Below, one piece after another: positions 1 to 8,457 of a stretch of 64,000 nucleotides of DNA. Made by a program: the position numbers and the translations under genes. The stretch covers positions 1 to 64,000 of the forward strand of contig JAEWOI010000045.1 of assembly GCA_023460935.1 (NCBI GenBank), given 5' to 3'. The notes under the pieces were generated by a model. That model searched no databases, was not told the origin of the DNA, and saw only the letters and a program-made list of their open reading frames with translations. The DNA comes from Actinomycetes bacterium. GTDB taxonomy: Bacteria > Actinomycetota > Actinomycetes > Propionibacteriales > Propionibacteriaceae. Numbering within the stretch: position 1 is the stretch's first letter; each line of letters opens with the position of its first letter.

Positions 1-753
1 GAAGGTGCACTTCTCGGCCTTGCCGGAGCGGTGGTTGAAGTAGATCTTCTTGTACGGGCAGCCGGTGATGCATTGCCGCCAGCCCCGGCAGCGATCCTGG
101 TCGACCAGCACGATGCCGTCCTCGGCCCGCTTGTAGATCGCGCCGGACGGGCAGGAGGCCATGCAGGAGGGGTTCAGGCAGTGCTCGCAGATCCGCGGCA
201 GGAAGAACATGAAGCTCTGCTCGTACTCGAACTTGATCTTCTCGTTGGCCTCCTTGCGGAGCTTCTGCACGATCGGATCGGTGTCCCCGGTCTCGTGGAT
301 GCCGCCGAGGGAGTCGTCCCAGTTCGCCGACCAGGTGATCTTGGTGTCCTCGCCGGTGATCAGCGACTTCGGCCGGGCCACCGGGAAGTCGTCGCCCAAG
401 GGAGCCGAGATCAGGTTCTGGTAGTCGTAGGTCCACGGCTCGTAGTAGTCGCCGAGCTCCGGCTGGACCGGCGAGGCGAAGATGCTGAGCAGCTTCTGGA
501 ACCGCCCGCCACTACGCAATTTGAGCCCACCGGAGGCGGTGCGCACCCAGCCGCCGCGCCACTTCTCCTGATCCTCGTAGCGTCTCGGGTAGCCCAGCCC
601 CGGCCGGGTCTCGACGTTGTTGAACCAGACGTACTCGGTGCCGGCCCGGTTCGTCCAGGCCTGCTTGCAGGTCACCGAGCAGGTGTGGCAGCCGATGCAC
701 TTGTCGAGGTTCATCACCATGCCCACCTGGGCCAGCACACGCTTCGGGGCCAT
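1..753 (-). CDS. narH: Respiratory nitrate reductase beta subunit NarH (3' end outside window)
   Basis: Iron-sulfur subunit that passes electrons from the membrane subunit NarI to the molybdenum subunit NarG. The visible 251 codons begin MAPKRVLAQVGMVMNLDKC. The first Cys cluster, CIGCHTCSVTC, lies at residues 19-29. Further on, towards the window edge, come CLNPSCMASCP and CRGWRQCITGCPYKK; the Trp in place of a Cys in the latter is typical of NarH. The ATG at 753-751 overlaps the narG stop by one base, so translation is coupled. The protein runs off the left edge, and narJ and narI are presumably beyond it. Identity is clear from the Cys pattern and from narG upstream. Confidence 0.97.
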   Translation of the reverse strand, partial: MAPKRVLAQVGMVMNLDKCIGCHTCSVTCKQAWTNRAGTEYVWFNNVETRPGLGYPRRYEDQEKWRGGWVRTASGGLKLRSGGRFQKLLSIFASPVQPELGDYYEPWTYDYQNLISAPLGDDFPVARPKSLITGEDTKITWSANWDDSLGGIHETGDTDPIVQKLRKEANEKIKFEYEQSFMFFLPRICEHCLNPSCMASCPSGAIYKRAEDGIVLVDQDRCRGWRQCITGCPYKKIYFNHRSGKAEKCTF

Positions 754-3700
754 CAGTACTGCACCTCCTGGGACCTGCGGCGGACGGTGGAGACGATGTC
801 GCGCTGCACCCCGGTCGGGCCCAGGTAGTTGAACGCGTAGGACTGGTGGGCGTAGGCGCCGATCAGGTGGGTGGGCTTGACCAGGATCCGGGTCACCGAG
901 TTGTGGATTCCGCCCCGCTTGCCGGTCGCCTCCGACTTCGGGACGTCGATCGTCCGCTCCTGGGCATGCTGGACGTAGCAGATCCCGTCCGGCAGCTTGT
1001 GGGTGACCACGGCCCGGGCCACGAACACCCCGTTGGCGTTGGTGAGCTCGATCCAGTCATTGTCGGCCACCCCGATGCTGGCCGCGTCACCCACGCTCAG
1101 CCAGGCCTGCGGGCCGCCCCGGCCGAGGCTGAGCATGAACAGGTTGTCCTGGTACTCCGAATGGATCGACCACTTGTTGTGCACGGTCAGGTAGCGCAGC
1201 GTGATCGCCTTCGCGCCCGTCGGCCCCAGCTCCGGCTCCCCGAACGCGTGCGTCATGTCCAGCGGCGGACGGAAGATCGGCAGCTGCTCGCCCGCGTCGA
1301 TCATCCAGTCGTGGTCGAGGAAGAAGTGCATGCGCCCGGAGAGGGTGTGCCAGGGCTTCAGCCGCTCGGTGTTGATCGTGAACGCCGCGTAGCGCCGGCC
1401 GCCGGTCTCCGAGCCCGACCACTCCGGGGAGGTGATCACCGGCTGCGGGGCGGCCTGCGTCTGGGCGAATGTGATCACCCGCTCCTCCTGCCCCTCGGAG
1501 AGGTCGGCCAGCTTGCGCCCGGTCTTCGCCTCCAGGTCGTGGAAGCCCTGGGTGGCGAGCGCGCCGTTCGTTGTGCCCGAGAAGGTGAGGATCGCCTCGG
1601 CCAGGCGCTGGTCGGTGTCGATCGCCGGCCGTCCGGCCCCGGCGCCGCTGGGCATCACCCCGTGCAGGCCGGCGAGCCGCTGCACTCCGTCCTTGACGTC
1701 GTAGGTGATGTTCTTGACGGTGAAGCCGAGCCGGTCGGCCAGCGGCCCGACCGTGGCGAGCTTCTCCGCGATCGCTGTGTAGTCCCGCTCCACCAGCATC
1801 AGGGCCGGCAGGTTCTGGCCGGGAACGGCCGGCAGGTCGGTGCCGCGCCAGTCGGGCACCTTGCCGCCGGGCTGGCTGACCTCGCCGGGCGTGTCGTGCT
1901 GCATCGGCACCGCGACCACGTCGCTGCGGGTGTCGAGCCGGCCCTTGGCCAGGGTCGAGATGGCCCGGGCGAGCAGGGTGAAGAACTCGAAGTCGCTCTT
2001 GGCCTCCCACGGCGGGTCGATCGCAGGGGTGAACGCATGCACGTACGGGTGCATGTCGGTGCTGGACAGGTCGTACTTCTCATACCAGGTGGCGGCGGGG
2101 AAGACGAGGTCGGAGAGCAGGGTCGTTGACGTCATCCGGAAGTCGGCGCTGATCAGCAGGTCGAGCTTGCCCTCCGGCGCCTCCTCGCGGAACCGCACCA
2201 CCCTCGGCCTGGCCTCGGCGGCGTGATCGTTGGACATGAGGTTGGAGTGGGTGCCGAGCAGGTGGCGCAGGAAGTACTCGTTGCCCTTGGCCGACGACCC
2301 GAACAGGTTGGAGCGCCAGACCACCATCGTCCTTGGCCAGTTCACCGGGGCGTCGATGTCCTCCAGCGCCGTCTTCAGCGTGCCGGCCTTCAGTTGCGCG
2401 GCCACCCACTCCTGCACGCTGGCCGCTTCGCCGGCCTCCACCGCGGACCTCGCCTCGTCGGCCAGGTCGAGGGGGTTGCGGTCGAACTGGGGGTAGAACG
2501 GCATCCAGCCCAGCCGGTGCGACAGCGCCATCGCGTCCGCAGTGTGCAGCCCGTCGAGGTGGCCGGTGGACAGCGGCGACTTCACCCGGTCCGCGGAGTA
2601 GCCGTCGGTGCGCCACTGGTCGGTGTGCATGTACCAGTAGCCGGTGCCGATCATCGTTCGGGGCGGACGGGACCAGTCCAGCGCGTTGGCCAGGTTGAAC
2701 CACCCGGTCATCGGCCGGCACTTCTCCTGGCCGACGTAGTGGGCCCAACCGCCGCCGTTGCGGCCGATGCAGCCGGTGAGCATCAGCAGCGCCATGATCG
2801 CCCGGTAGGTGACGTCGGCGTGGAACCAGTGGCACACGCCGGCGCCGATGATGATCATCGTGCGGCCGTTGCTGTCCTCGGAGTTCTTCGCGAACTCCCG
2901 GGCGATCCGGATGCAGGCCTCGGCCGGGACGGAGGTGATCTCGGCCTGCCAGGCCGGGGTGTAGGGGCTGGCGGCGTCGTCGTAGCCGGCCGGCCACTGC
3001 CCGGGCAGGCCGTCGCGCGGCACGCCGTACTGGGCGAGCATCAGGTCGAGCACCGTGGTCACCAGGTGCTGCCCCACCCGCACCGCCGGTACGCCGCGGC
3101 GCAGGATCGTGCCCTCCCCGCGGGGGTCCTCGAAGCACGGCAGCGCGATCTCCACCGCTTCGGCACCGGTCACGTCCAGCAGGCTGAGGGCCGGGTCGAG
3201 GTCGCCCAGGTCGAGGTTCCAGTTGCCCTTGCCTGCGTCGTTGTAGCGGTCACCCATGGTGCCGTTGGGCACCGCCGGGTGGTTGGTCACCGAGTCCCAG
3301 AGGATGGTCTTGAAAGCCGGGTCGCTGCGCCCGTCGGTCGCGTTCCGCTGGGCCCGGCGCAGGGTCGCGGGGTCGAGGTCTGCGGCAGTGAGGAACTTCG
3401 CAGCCGTCAGGCCGTGCCCATCGGGGTGCTCCACCAGGCGCACCAGCATGGACAGGTCGGTGTATCGCTTGACGTAGTCGGTGAAGTACGGCACCTGGCG
3501 GTCGACGAAGTTCTCCTTGAGCACCACGTGCCCCATCGCCATGGCCAGGGCGGCGTCGGTGCCGGCCTGGGCCGGAAGCCACTCGTCTGCGAACTTCACG
3601 TTGTCGGCGTAGTCGGGCGCGACCGTCACCACCTTTGTGCCGCGGTAGCGCACCTCGGCCATCCAGTGCGCATCCGGGGTGCGCGTGACCGGCACGTTGG

Positions 3701-4499
3701 AGCCCCACATCATCAGGTAGGTCGCATCCCACCAGTCGCCGGACTCGGGCACGTCGGTCTGGTCCCCGAACACCTGTGGGGAGGCCACCGGAAGGTCGGC
3801 GTACCAGTCGTAGAAGGAGGTCATCGCCCCACCGATGAGGTGGTTGAACCGGGTGCCGACGGCGTGGGACACCATCGACATCGCCGGGATCGGCGAGAAC
3901 GAGACGCAGCGGTCGGGGCCGTAGGTGCGGATGGTGTGGACGTAGGAGGCGGCCGCAAGCTCGAGTGCCTCGTTCCAGGACACCCGCACCAGGCCGCCCT
4001 TGCCACGCGCCGACTGGTAGCGCCGGCGGGTCTCCGGGTCTCCCGAGATCTCGGCGAACGCTGCCACCGGGTCGCCGCCGTGGCGCGCCTTGGCTTCGCG
4101 GTAGGCCTCCAGCAGGACCGCGCGCCCGTAGGGGTAGCGCACCCGGGTGGGGGAGTAGGTGTACCAGGAGAAGGCCGCCCCCCTCGGGCAGCCGCGGGGC
4201 TCGTACTCGGGACGGTCCGGCCCGGTGGTCGGGTAGTCGGTCTGCTGCGACTCCCAGGTGATGATGCCGTCCTTGACGTACACCTTCCACGAGCAGGAGC
4301 CGGTGCAGTTCACTCCGTGCGTGGAGCGGACCACCTTGTCATGGCTCCAGCGGTCGCGGTAGAAGACGTCGCCGGCGCGCCCTCCCTCGCGGAACACCGC
4401 CCGGCCGTCATCGGTCTCTTCCCACCTGGTGAAGTACTTGCCGAGCTTCAGCAGCGCCTCGGCTGCAGGGCCGTCAGTGGTCGCGCGCTGCGGGGTCAT
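753..4499 (-). CDS. narG: Respiratory nitrate reductase alpha subunit NarG
   Basis: Catalytic subunit (1248 aa, normal length for the family) that reduces nitrate to nitrite with a bis-MGD molybdenum cofactor on the cytoplasmic side of the membrane. The N-terminal FS0 cluster ligands are visible as His61, Cys65, Cys69 and Cys104 (HGVNCTGSC, then RGCPRG). The segment SFYDWYADLP carries the Asp expected to ligate Mo. It ends in overlap with narH. Upstream are moaD and moaA in the same direction, so cofactor synthesis and the apo-enzyme may be co-transcribed. The ATG at 4499 has no obvious ribosome site; a TAGCAT -10-like box lies only six bases upstream, so a leaderless transcript is possible. 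Confidence 0.98.
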   Translation of the reverse strand: MTPQRATTDGPAAEALLKLGKYFTRWEETDDGRAVFREGGRAGDVFYRDRWSHDKVVRSTHGVNCTGSCSWKVYVKDGIITWESQQTDYPTTGPDRPEYEPRGCPRGAAFSWYTYSPTRVRYPYGRAVLLEAYREAKARHGGDPVAAFAEISGDPETRRRYQSARGKGGLVRVSWNEALELAAASYVHTIRTYGPDRCVSFSPIPAMSMVSHAVGTRFNHLIGGAMTSFYDWYADLPVASPQVFGDQTDVPESGDWWDATYLMMWGSNVPVTRTPDAHWMAEVRYRGTKVVTVAPDYADNVKFADEWLPAQAGTDAALAMAMGHVVLKENFVDRQVPYFTDYVKRYTDLSMLVRLVEHPDGHGLTAAKFLTAADLDPATLRRAQRNATDGRSDPAFKTILWDSVTNHPAVPNGTMGDRYNDAGKGNWNLDLGDLDPALSLLDVTGAEAVEIALPCFEDPRGEGTILRRGVPAVRVGQHLVTTVLDLMLAQYGVPRDGLPGQWPAGYDDAASPYTPAWQAEITSVPAEACIRIAREFAKNSEDSNGRTMIIIGAGVCHWFHADVTYRAIMALLMLTGCIGRNGGGWAHYVGQEKCRPMTGWFNLANALDWSRPPRTMIGTGYWYMHTDQWRTDGYSADRVKSPLSTGHLDGLHTADAMALSHRLGWMPFYPQFDRNPLDLADEARSAVEAGEAASVQEWVAAQLKAGTLKTALEDIDAPVNWPRTMVVWRSNLFGSSAKGNEYFLRHLLGTHSNLMSNDHAAEARPRVVRFREEAPEGKLDLLISADFRMTSTTLLSDLVFPAATWYEKYDLSSTDMHPYVHAFTPAIDPPWEAKSDFEFFTLLARAISTLAKGRLDTRSDVVAVPMQHDTPGEVSQPGGKVPDWRGTDLPAVPGQNLPALMLVERDYTAIAEKLATVGPLADRLGFTVKNITYDVKDGVQRLAGLHGVMPSGAGAGRPAIDTDQRLAEAILTFSGTTNGALATQGFHDLEAKTGRKLADLSEGQEERVITFAQTQAAPQPVITSPEWSGSETGGRRYAAFTINTERLKPWHTLSGRMHFFLDHDWMIDAGEQLPIFRPPLDMTHAFGEPELGPTGAKAITLRYLTVHNKWSIHSEYQDNLFMLSLGRGGPQAWLSVGDAASIGVADNDWIELTNANGVFVARAVVTHKLPDGICYVQHAQERTIDVPKSEATGKRGGIHNSVTRILVKPTHLIGAYAHQSYAFNYLGPTGVQRDIVSTVRRRSQEVQY

Positions 4500-4521
4500 G
4501 GCTCATGCTAATCAGGCCGGC

Positions 4522-4553
4522 GGGGATTGCACGAAGTTTTCGGAGAAATCCCC
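4522..4553 (-). promoter_or_regulatory. Nested inverted repeats upstream of narG
   Basis: In the 87-base gap between moaD and narG, GGGGATT (4522-4528) pairs with AATCCCC (4547-4553), and inside it CGAA (4532-4535) pairs with TTCG (4539-4542). Read toward narG it is followed by TAGCAT (4510-4505), a possible -10 box placing the transcript start at about the narG ATG. It could be an operator for a nitrate/redox regulator or a weak terminator after moaD. The function is inferred from position only. Confidence 0.35.
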
Positions 4554-4586
4554 GGACGATGACTCCAGGCCGGCTCGTCCCGCCGG

Positions 4587-4826
4587 TCAGCCCCCTGCGA
4601 AAGGGGGCAGCACGTCCACCCTCGACCCCGCCGGGATGACCTCGTCCGGGCCGGTCACCGCACGGCCGTCGACCAGCAGGGAGCAGGCCGGCAGCACCCC
4701 GGCCAGGCGGTCGTTGCCGTCGCCCAACCGGTCGAGCAGGTCGGCAGCGGTCAGCTGGCCGGAGTCCAGGTGGGCGGTGGCGGCGCCGGCGGCGTCGGCC
4801 GCGCCGGCGTAGTAGGTGATCTGCAT
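4587..4826 (-). CDS. moaD: MoaD, molybdopterin synthase sulfur carrier
   Basis: Ubiquitin-fold small subunit of molybdopterin synthase (79 aa). It carries sulfur as a C-terminal thiocarboxylate and delivers it, with MoaE, to precursor Z. The sequence ends in the required Gly-Gly (LPPFAGG) and has the ThiS/MoaD-like pattern SLLVDGRAV near residue 50. It starts four bases after the moaA stop, so the two form an operon. Its partner MoaE is encoded about 5 kb away at 9722, and the adenylating enzyme is probably the MoeB-like protein at 8445. Confidence 0.93.
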   Translation of the reverse strand: MQITYYAGAADAAGAATAHLDSGQLTAADLLDRLGDGNDRLAGVLPACSLLVDGRAVTGPDEVIPAGSRVDVLPPFAGG

Positions 4827-4830
4827 CTGC

Positions 4831-5865
4831 TCAGCCTCCGATCGAGCTCATGTTGCGGGCGGGTTGGCGGAACGTCGCGCTGTCGATGCCGTGGCCGGCC
4901 GGCTTGTCGCGGTGGGCGCCGAGCCACAGCTGGGCCAGTTCCGCAGCGCCGGCCCCGGCCCGCAGCGGGGTGCGCAGGTCGGTCTCGGTGTGGCTGAACA
5001 GGCAGGTGCGCAGCTGCCCGTCCGCGGTGAGCCGGGTGCGGTCGCACGCGCCACAGAACGGTGCGGTGACCGACGCGATCACGCCGAGCCGGCCGGACGG
5101 GTGGCAGTCGGAGCCGGCCACCAGCCACTCCTGCGCCGGGGCGGAGCCGCGTTGCGGCGCCTCCCGCAGCTGGAAGTGGGCGGCCAGCATCGCCAGGATC
5201 TCCGCGCCCGGCACCATGGCCGACCGGTCCCAGCCGTGGGCCGGGCCGAGCGGCATCTGCTCGATGAACCGCAGCCGGTAGCCCCGGCGCAGGCAGAACT
5301 CGGCCAGGGGCACCACGTCGTCCTCGTTCACCCCGCGCATCACCACGGTGTTCACCTTCACCGGGTGGAGGCCCGCAGCGTCGGCTGCGGCCAGGCCGCG
5401 CAGCACGTCGTCCAGCCGGTCGCGGCGGGCCAGCGCCGCGTACCTCGCCGGGTCGAGGGAGTCCAGGGAGATGTTCACCCGCTGCAGGCCGGCTGCGGCC
5501 AGCTCCCCGATCCGGCGGTCCAGGCCGATGCCGTTGGTGGTCAGCGACAGCTCCGGCGGCAGGCCCTCTGCCGTGCGCAGGGCGGCGGCGGCCGTGATGA
5601 TCCCCGCCAGCCCGCGGCGCAGCAGTGGCTCACCGCCGGTGAAGCGGACCTTCCGCACGCCGAGCAGCCGGACGGCCACCTCGATCAGCCGGGACACCTC
5701 TTGGTCGGTGAGCACCTCGTCCGTCGGCAGCCAGGGCAGGCCCTCCGCGGGCATGCAGTAGCTGCAGCGCAGGTTGCAGCGGTCGGTGAGGGAGACGCGC
5801 AGGTCGCGCGCGGTGCGGCCGTGGGCGTCGGTGAGGGTGCCCAGCGGCAGTACGGCTGTCGGCAC
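4831..5865 (-). CDS. moaA: GTP 3',8-cyclase MoaA
   Basis: Radical-SAM enzyme for the first step of molybdenum cofactor synthesis, converting GTP to 3',8-cyclo-dihydro-GTP, which MoaC then turns into cPMP. The SAM cluster Cys are C30, C34 and C37 (CNLRCSYC). The C-terminal substrate cluster uses C271, C274 and C288 (CGACDRTRLTADGQLRTC). The 344-aa chain ends with the conserved Gly-Gly tail that MoaA needs for activity. It is divergent from the HTH regulator at 5992 across about 125 bases, and reads into moaD and probably narGH. Confidence 0.97.
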   Translation of the reverse strand: MPTAVLPLGTLTDAHGRTARDLRVSLTDRCNLRCSYCMPAEGLPWLPTDEVLTDQEVSRLIEVAVRLLGVRKVRFTGGEPLLRRGLAGIITAAAALRTAEGLPPELSLTTNGIGLDRRIGELAAAGLQRVNISLDSLDPARYAALARRDRLDDVLRGLAAADAAGLHPVKVNTVVMRGVNEDDVVPLAEFCLRRGYRLRFIEQMPLGPAHGWDRSAMVPGAEILAMLAAHFQLREAPQRGSAPAQEWLVAGSDCHPSGRLGVIASVTAPFCGACDRTRLTADGQLRTCLFSHTETDLRTPLRAGAGAAELAQLWLGAHRDKPAGHGIDSATFRQPARNMSSIGG

Positions 5866-5907
5866 CTCGGCTCCAGACGTCGGGGGTTCGGACCCTCACC
5901 GTAGCCC

Positions 5908-5938
5908 GGTGTTGTTACGACTATCTAGTGCAAACACC
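5908..5938. promoter_or_regulatory. Inverted repeat in the moaA / regulator divergent region
   Basis: GGTGTT (5908-5913) and AACACC (5933-5938) form an inverted repeat with 19 bases between the arms, in an otherwise A/T-richer stretch between moaA (minus) and the HTH regulator (plus). The position fits an operator through which the regulator at 5992 could control both directions. No binding evidence exists beyond symmetry and location. Confidence 0.35.
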
Positions 5939-5991
5939 TGCGCCGGTGCGCGATCATTGGTGCGGGCAGGGCCGGGAAGGGACGGTTGACG

Positions 5992-6678
5992 ATGCCAGAC
6001 CAGCGGGTACGCCTCGGTCCCAAGCGGGCCGAGGTGCTGCACCACCTGCGTTCGGCCGGCACCGCCGTGCCGGTGGCCGAGGTGGCCTCGGCCGTCGGGC
6101 TGCACGCCAACACCACCCGCTTCCACCTCGACGCCCTCGCTGCCTCCGGTCTGGTGATCCGCGAGCCCGAGCAGCGTGAGCACCCCGGACGGCCGCGCGT
6201 CCTGTACCGCGCCGCGCACGGACACCGGCGCAACCACTACCAGGAACTGGCCGCGGCGATGGTGCGCCACTTCGCCGGAGCGCTGGAGGACCGGGTGGAC
6301 CGCGCCCGCGCCGCGGGCCAGGCCTGGGGCGCGGAACTGCGGGCCGGCCTGGAGCGCACGCAACCGGGGACGGAGCCCCTGGGCCGGCTGGTCGACTGCA
6401 TGGCCGAGCTGGGTTACCAGCCGCGCCTGGAGACCGGGCCGGAACCGGTGGTCGTGCTGCGGCCGTGCCCGTTCCTCGACCTGACCGGCGTGGACGCGGC
6501 ACTGGTCTGCCAGCTCCACCTGGGCCTCGCCCGCGGTGTGCTCGGCCCCGGGCAGCCGTGGCAGGCGACCTCGGTCGAGCCGTGGGTGACACCGGAGCGT
6601 TGCCTGCTGCACCTCACCAGGCTCGAGCCCGATGCCACCACGCAGGACACAGGTGCCGGAACGGCTGCGCATGCGTGA
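5992..6678 (+). CDS. HTH transcriptional regulator with C-terminal Cys motif (COG2345/SufR-like)
   Basis: A 228-aa regulator. The N-terminal winged helix (about residues 8-70) has the recognition-helix segment VGLHANTTRFHLDAL. The C-terminal half carries CPFLDL, then LVCQLH, then CLLHL. Spaced Cys like these bind an Fe-S cluster in SufR-type members of this family; a metal-sensing role here is inferred. The ATG at 5992 is preferred because GGGAAGGGA lies nine bases upstream; a TTG two codons earlier is the alternative. It precedes moeA with an 8-base overlap and is divergent from moaA, so it probably regulates cofactor and nitrate-reductase genes according to redox, oxygen or NO state. Confidence 0.72.
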   Translation: MPDQRVRLGPKRAEVLHHLRSAGTAVPVAEVASAVGLHANTTRFHLDALAASGLVIREPEQREHPGRPRVLYRAAHGHRRNHYQELAAAMVRHFAGALEDRVDRARAAGQAWGAELRAGLERTQPGTEPLGRLVDCMAELGYQPRLETGPEPVVVLRPCPFLDLTGVDAALVCQLHLGLARGVLGPGQPWQATSVEPWVTPERCLLHLTRLEPDATTQDTGAGTAAHA

Positions 6679-7870
6679 GTTGCTCACCGTAGAGGAGTAC
6701 TGCGCGGAGCTGTCCCGGCTGGTGCGCCCCGACGAGCGCGCCGAGGACGTGGCGCTGGCCCAGGCGTCGGGCCGGGTGCTGGCCGAGCCGGTGGTCGGCG
6801 GGGTCAGCGTTCCCGGCTTCGACAACTCCGCCATGGACGGCTACGCGGTGCGGTTCGCCGAGGTGGCCGCTGCGCCGGTGAAGCTGCGGGTGGCCGGCGA
6901 GGTGCCGGCGGGCAGTCCCGCCGACCCGGCCGCCGGCGCCGGGGAGTGCGTGCGGATCATGACCGGTGCCCCCATGCCGGGCTTCGCCGACACGGTGGTG
7001 CCGGTGGAGGACACCGACGGTGGCGTCGGGGAGGTCACCGTCCGGCGGGCACCGGAGCGGGCCGGCGCCCACGTCCGCCGGGCGGGGGACGACTTCGCCG
7101 CCGGCTCCCTGCTGGCCGTGGCCGGCGCGGTGCTCACCCCGGCGCTGGTGGGTGCGCTGGCCGCGGCCGGGGTCACCAGCGCTGCCGTGCGACCCCGTCC
7201 GGTGGTTGCGGTGTGCGCCACCGGCGACGAACTGGTCAGCGACGGGTCGCCGTTGCGCCGCGGCCAGATCCACGACTCGAACTCGCTGGGGCTGGCGGCA
7301 GCGCTCACCCGCGACGGCGCGCAGCCGCACCGCTTCGAGCCGGTGGCCGACCGGGCCGAAGCGCTGGCCGCCTGGCTGGACTCGGTCTCGGCTGACCTGG
7401 TCGTGGTCACCGGCGGAGCCAGCGTCGGCGCCTACGACGTCGTGCGCGACGTGCTTCAGGCTGCCGGCGGCACGTTCCGCCACGTCCGGGTGCAGCCGGG
7501 CAAGCCGCAGGGCTGGGCGGTGTGGCAGGGCACGCCGGTGGTGGCGCTGCCGGGCAACCCGCTGTCGGCGAGCCTCAGCTACGAGGTGTTCGTCCGGCCG
7601 TTGCTCGACCGGCGGCTCGGCCGGGGCGGACCCACCTGGTTCACCGCTGTGGCCGCCGAGGGTTGGTCGTCCCCGGCCGGGCGCCGCCAACTGCTGCCCG
7701 TGCGGCTGACCAGCGCTTCGGACGGTCGGCTGCTCGCCACGCCCGCCCACGCGCGGGGCTCTGCCTCGCACGTGGTCACCTCCCTCGCGGCGGCGGACGG
7801 CATCGCTGCGGTGGCGGAGGAGGTCACCGCTGTGACGGCTGGCGACGCTGTGGCGGTGCGCTGGCTGTGA
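6671..7870 (+). CDS. moeA: Molybdopterin molybdenumtransferase MoeA
   Basis: Inserts molybdate into adenylated molybdopterin. About 399 aa. Domain motifs run in order: FDNSAMDGYAVR near residue 49, GAPMP, CATGDELVSDG, the MPT-binding GGASVGAYD, and LPGNPLSASLSYEVFV. All are intact, in contrast to the second MoeA-like protein at 21281. An ATG 39 bases upstream, inside the regulator, is also in frame, but starting at MRELLTVEEY matches the usual short N-terminus. The stop overlaps the mobA GTG (GTGA), so the two are translationally coupled. Confidence 0.95.
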   Translation: MRELLTVEEYCAELSRLVRPDERAEDVALAQASGRVLAEPVVGGVSVPGFDNSAMDGYAVRFAEVAAAPVKLRVAGEVPAGSPADPAAGAGECVRIMTGAPMPGFADTVVPVEDTDGGVGEVTVRRAPERAGAHVRRAGDDFAAGSLLAVAGAVLTPALVGALAAAGVTSAAVRPRPVVAVCATGDELVSDGSPLRRGQIHDSNSLGLAAALTRDGAQPHRFEPVADRAEALAAWLDSVSADLVVVTGGASVGAYDVVRDVLQAAGGTFRHVRVQPGKPQGWAVWQGTPVVALPGNPLSASLSYEVFVRPLLDRRLGRGGPTWFTAVAAEGWSSPAGRRQLLPVRLTSASDGRLLATPAHARGSASHVVTSLAAADGIAAVAEEVTAVTAGDAVAVRWL

Positions 7871-8457
7871 TCACCGACTACGACGCGATCGTGCTCGCCG
7901 GCGGCCGGGGCTCGCGGCTGGGCGGGGTGCAGAAGCCTGCGGTGAGGCTCGGCGGGCGGCGGTTGCTCGACATCGCGCTCGGCGCTGCCTCCGGGGCCCG
8001 CCGGGTGGTGGTCGTCGGCGACGTCGAGGTGCCGGCCGGCGTGCTGCTCACCAGGGAGGACCCGCCCTTCGGCGGGCCGGTTGCCGGTGTGGCAGCCGGC
8101 TTCGCAGCGCTGGAGGACCACGCGGGCTGGACGTTGTTGCTGGCCAGTGACCTGCCGGACGCGGAGGCGGCGGTGGCCGCACTGTTCCGCGCCCGGCCGG
8201 AAGCCGGCCACGAAGGGATGTGCCTGCTGGACGCCGACGGCCGGCTGCAGTGGCTGCTCGGCTGCTATCGCAGCGCGGCGCTGGCCCGGCGGCTGGGTGA
8301 GCGCGGTGACCCGCCCGTGACCGCGATGCACCGACTGCTCTCGCCGCTGCAGCTGCTCGGCGTTCCTGCCGGCGGCGCCAGCGTGGCCGACCTGGACACA
8401 CCGCAGGACGCGGCCGCGTGGGCCGCGCGGAGAGGCAGGGTGGAATGGGAGAGCTGA
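7867..8457 (+). CDS. mobA: MobA-type molybdenum cofactor guanylyltransferase
   Basis: NTP-transferase (196 aa) expected to convert Mo-MPT into the MGD form that nitrate reductase needs. The nucleotide-binding loop VLAGGRGSRLGG is at about residues 9-20, followed by QKPAVRLGG; LLASDLPDAEA supplies the metal-binding Asp. The GTG start overlaps the moeA stop in a GTGA. Actinobacterial proteins of this size can be hard to separate from other NTP-transferases, but the moeA/moaC context makes MobA the best call. Confidence 0.85.
   Translation: MITDYDAIVLAGGRGSRLGGVQKPAVRLGGRRLLDIALGAASGARRVVVVGDVEVPAGVLLTREDPPFGGPVAGVAAGFAALEDHAGWTLLLASDLPDAEAAVAALFRARPEAGHEGMCLLDADGRLQWLLGCYRSAALARRLGERGDPPVTAMHRLLSPLQLLGVPAGGASVADLDTPQDAAAWAARRGRVEWES

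Noticed and set aside
2223..4511. A 762-codon open frame antisense to narG
   Set aside because: High GC leaves few stops in the opposite frame; its translation is low-complexity His/Arg/Val/Gly text without motifs, while the minus strand encodes an unmistakable NarG.
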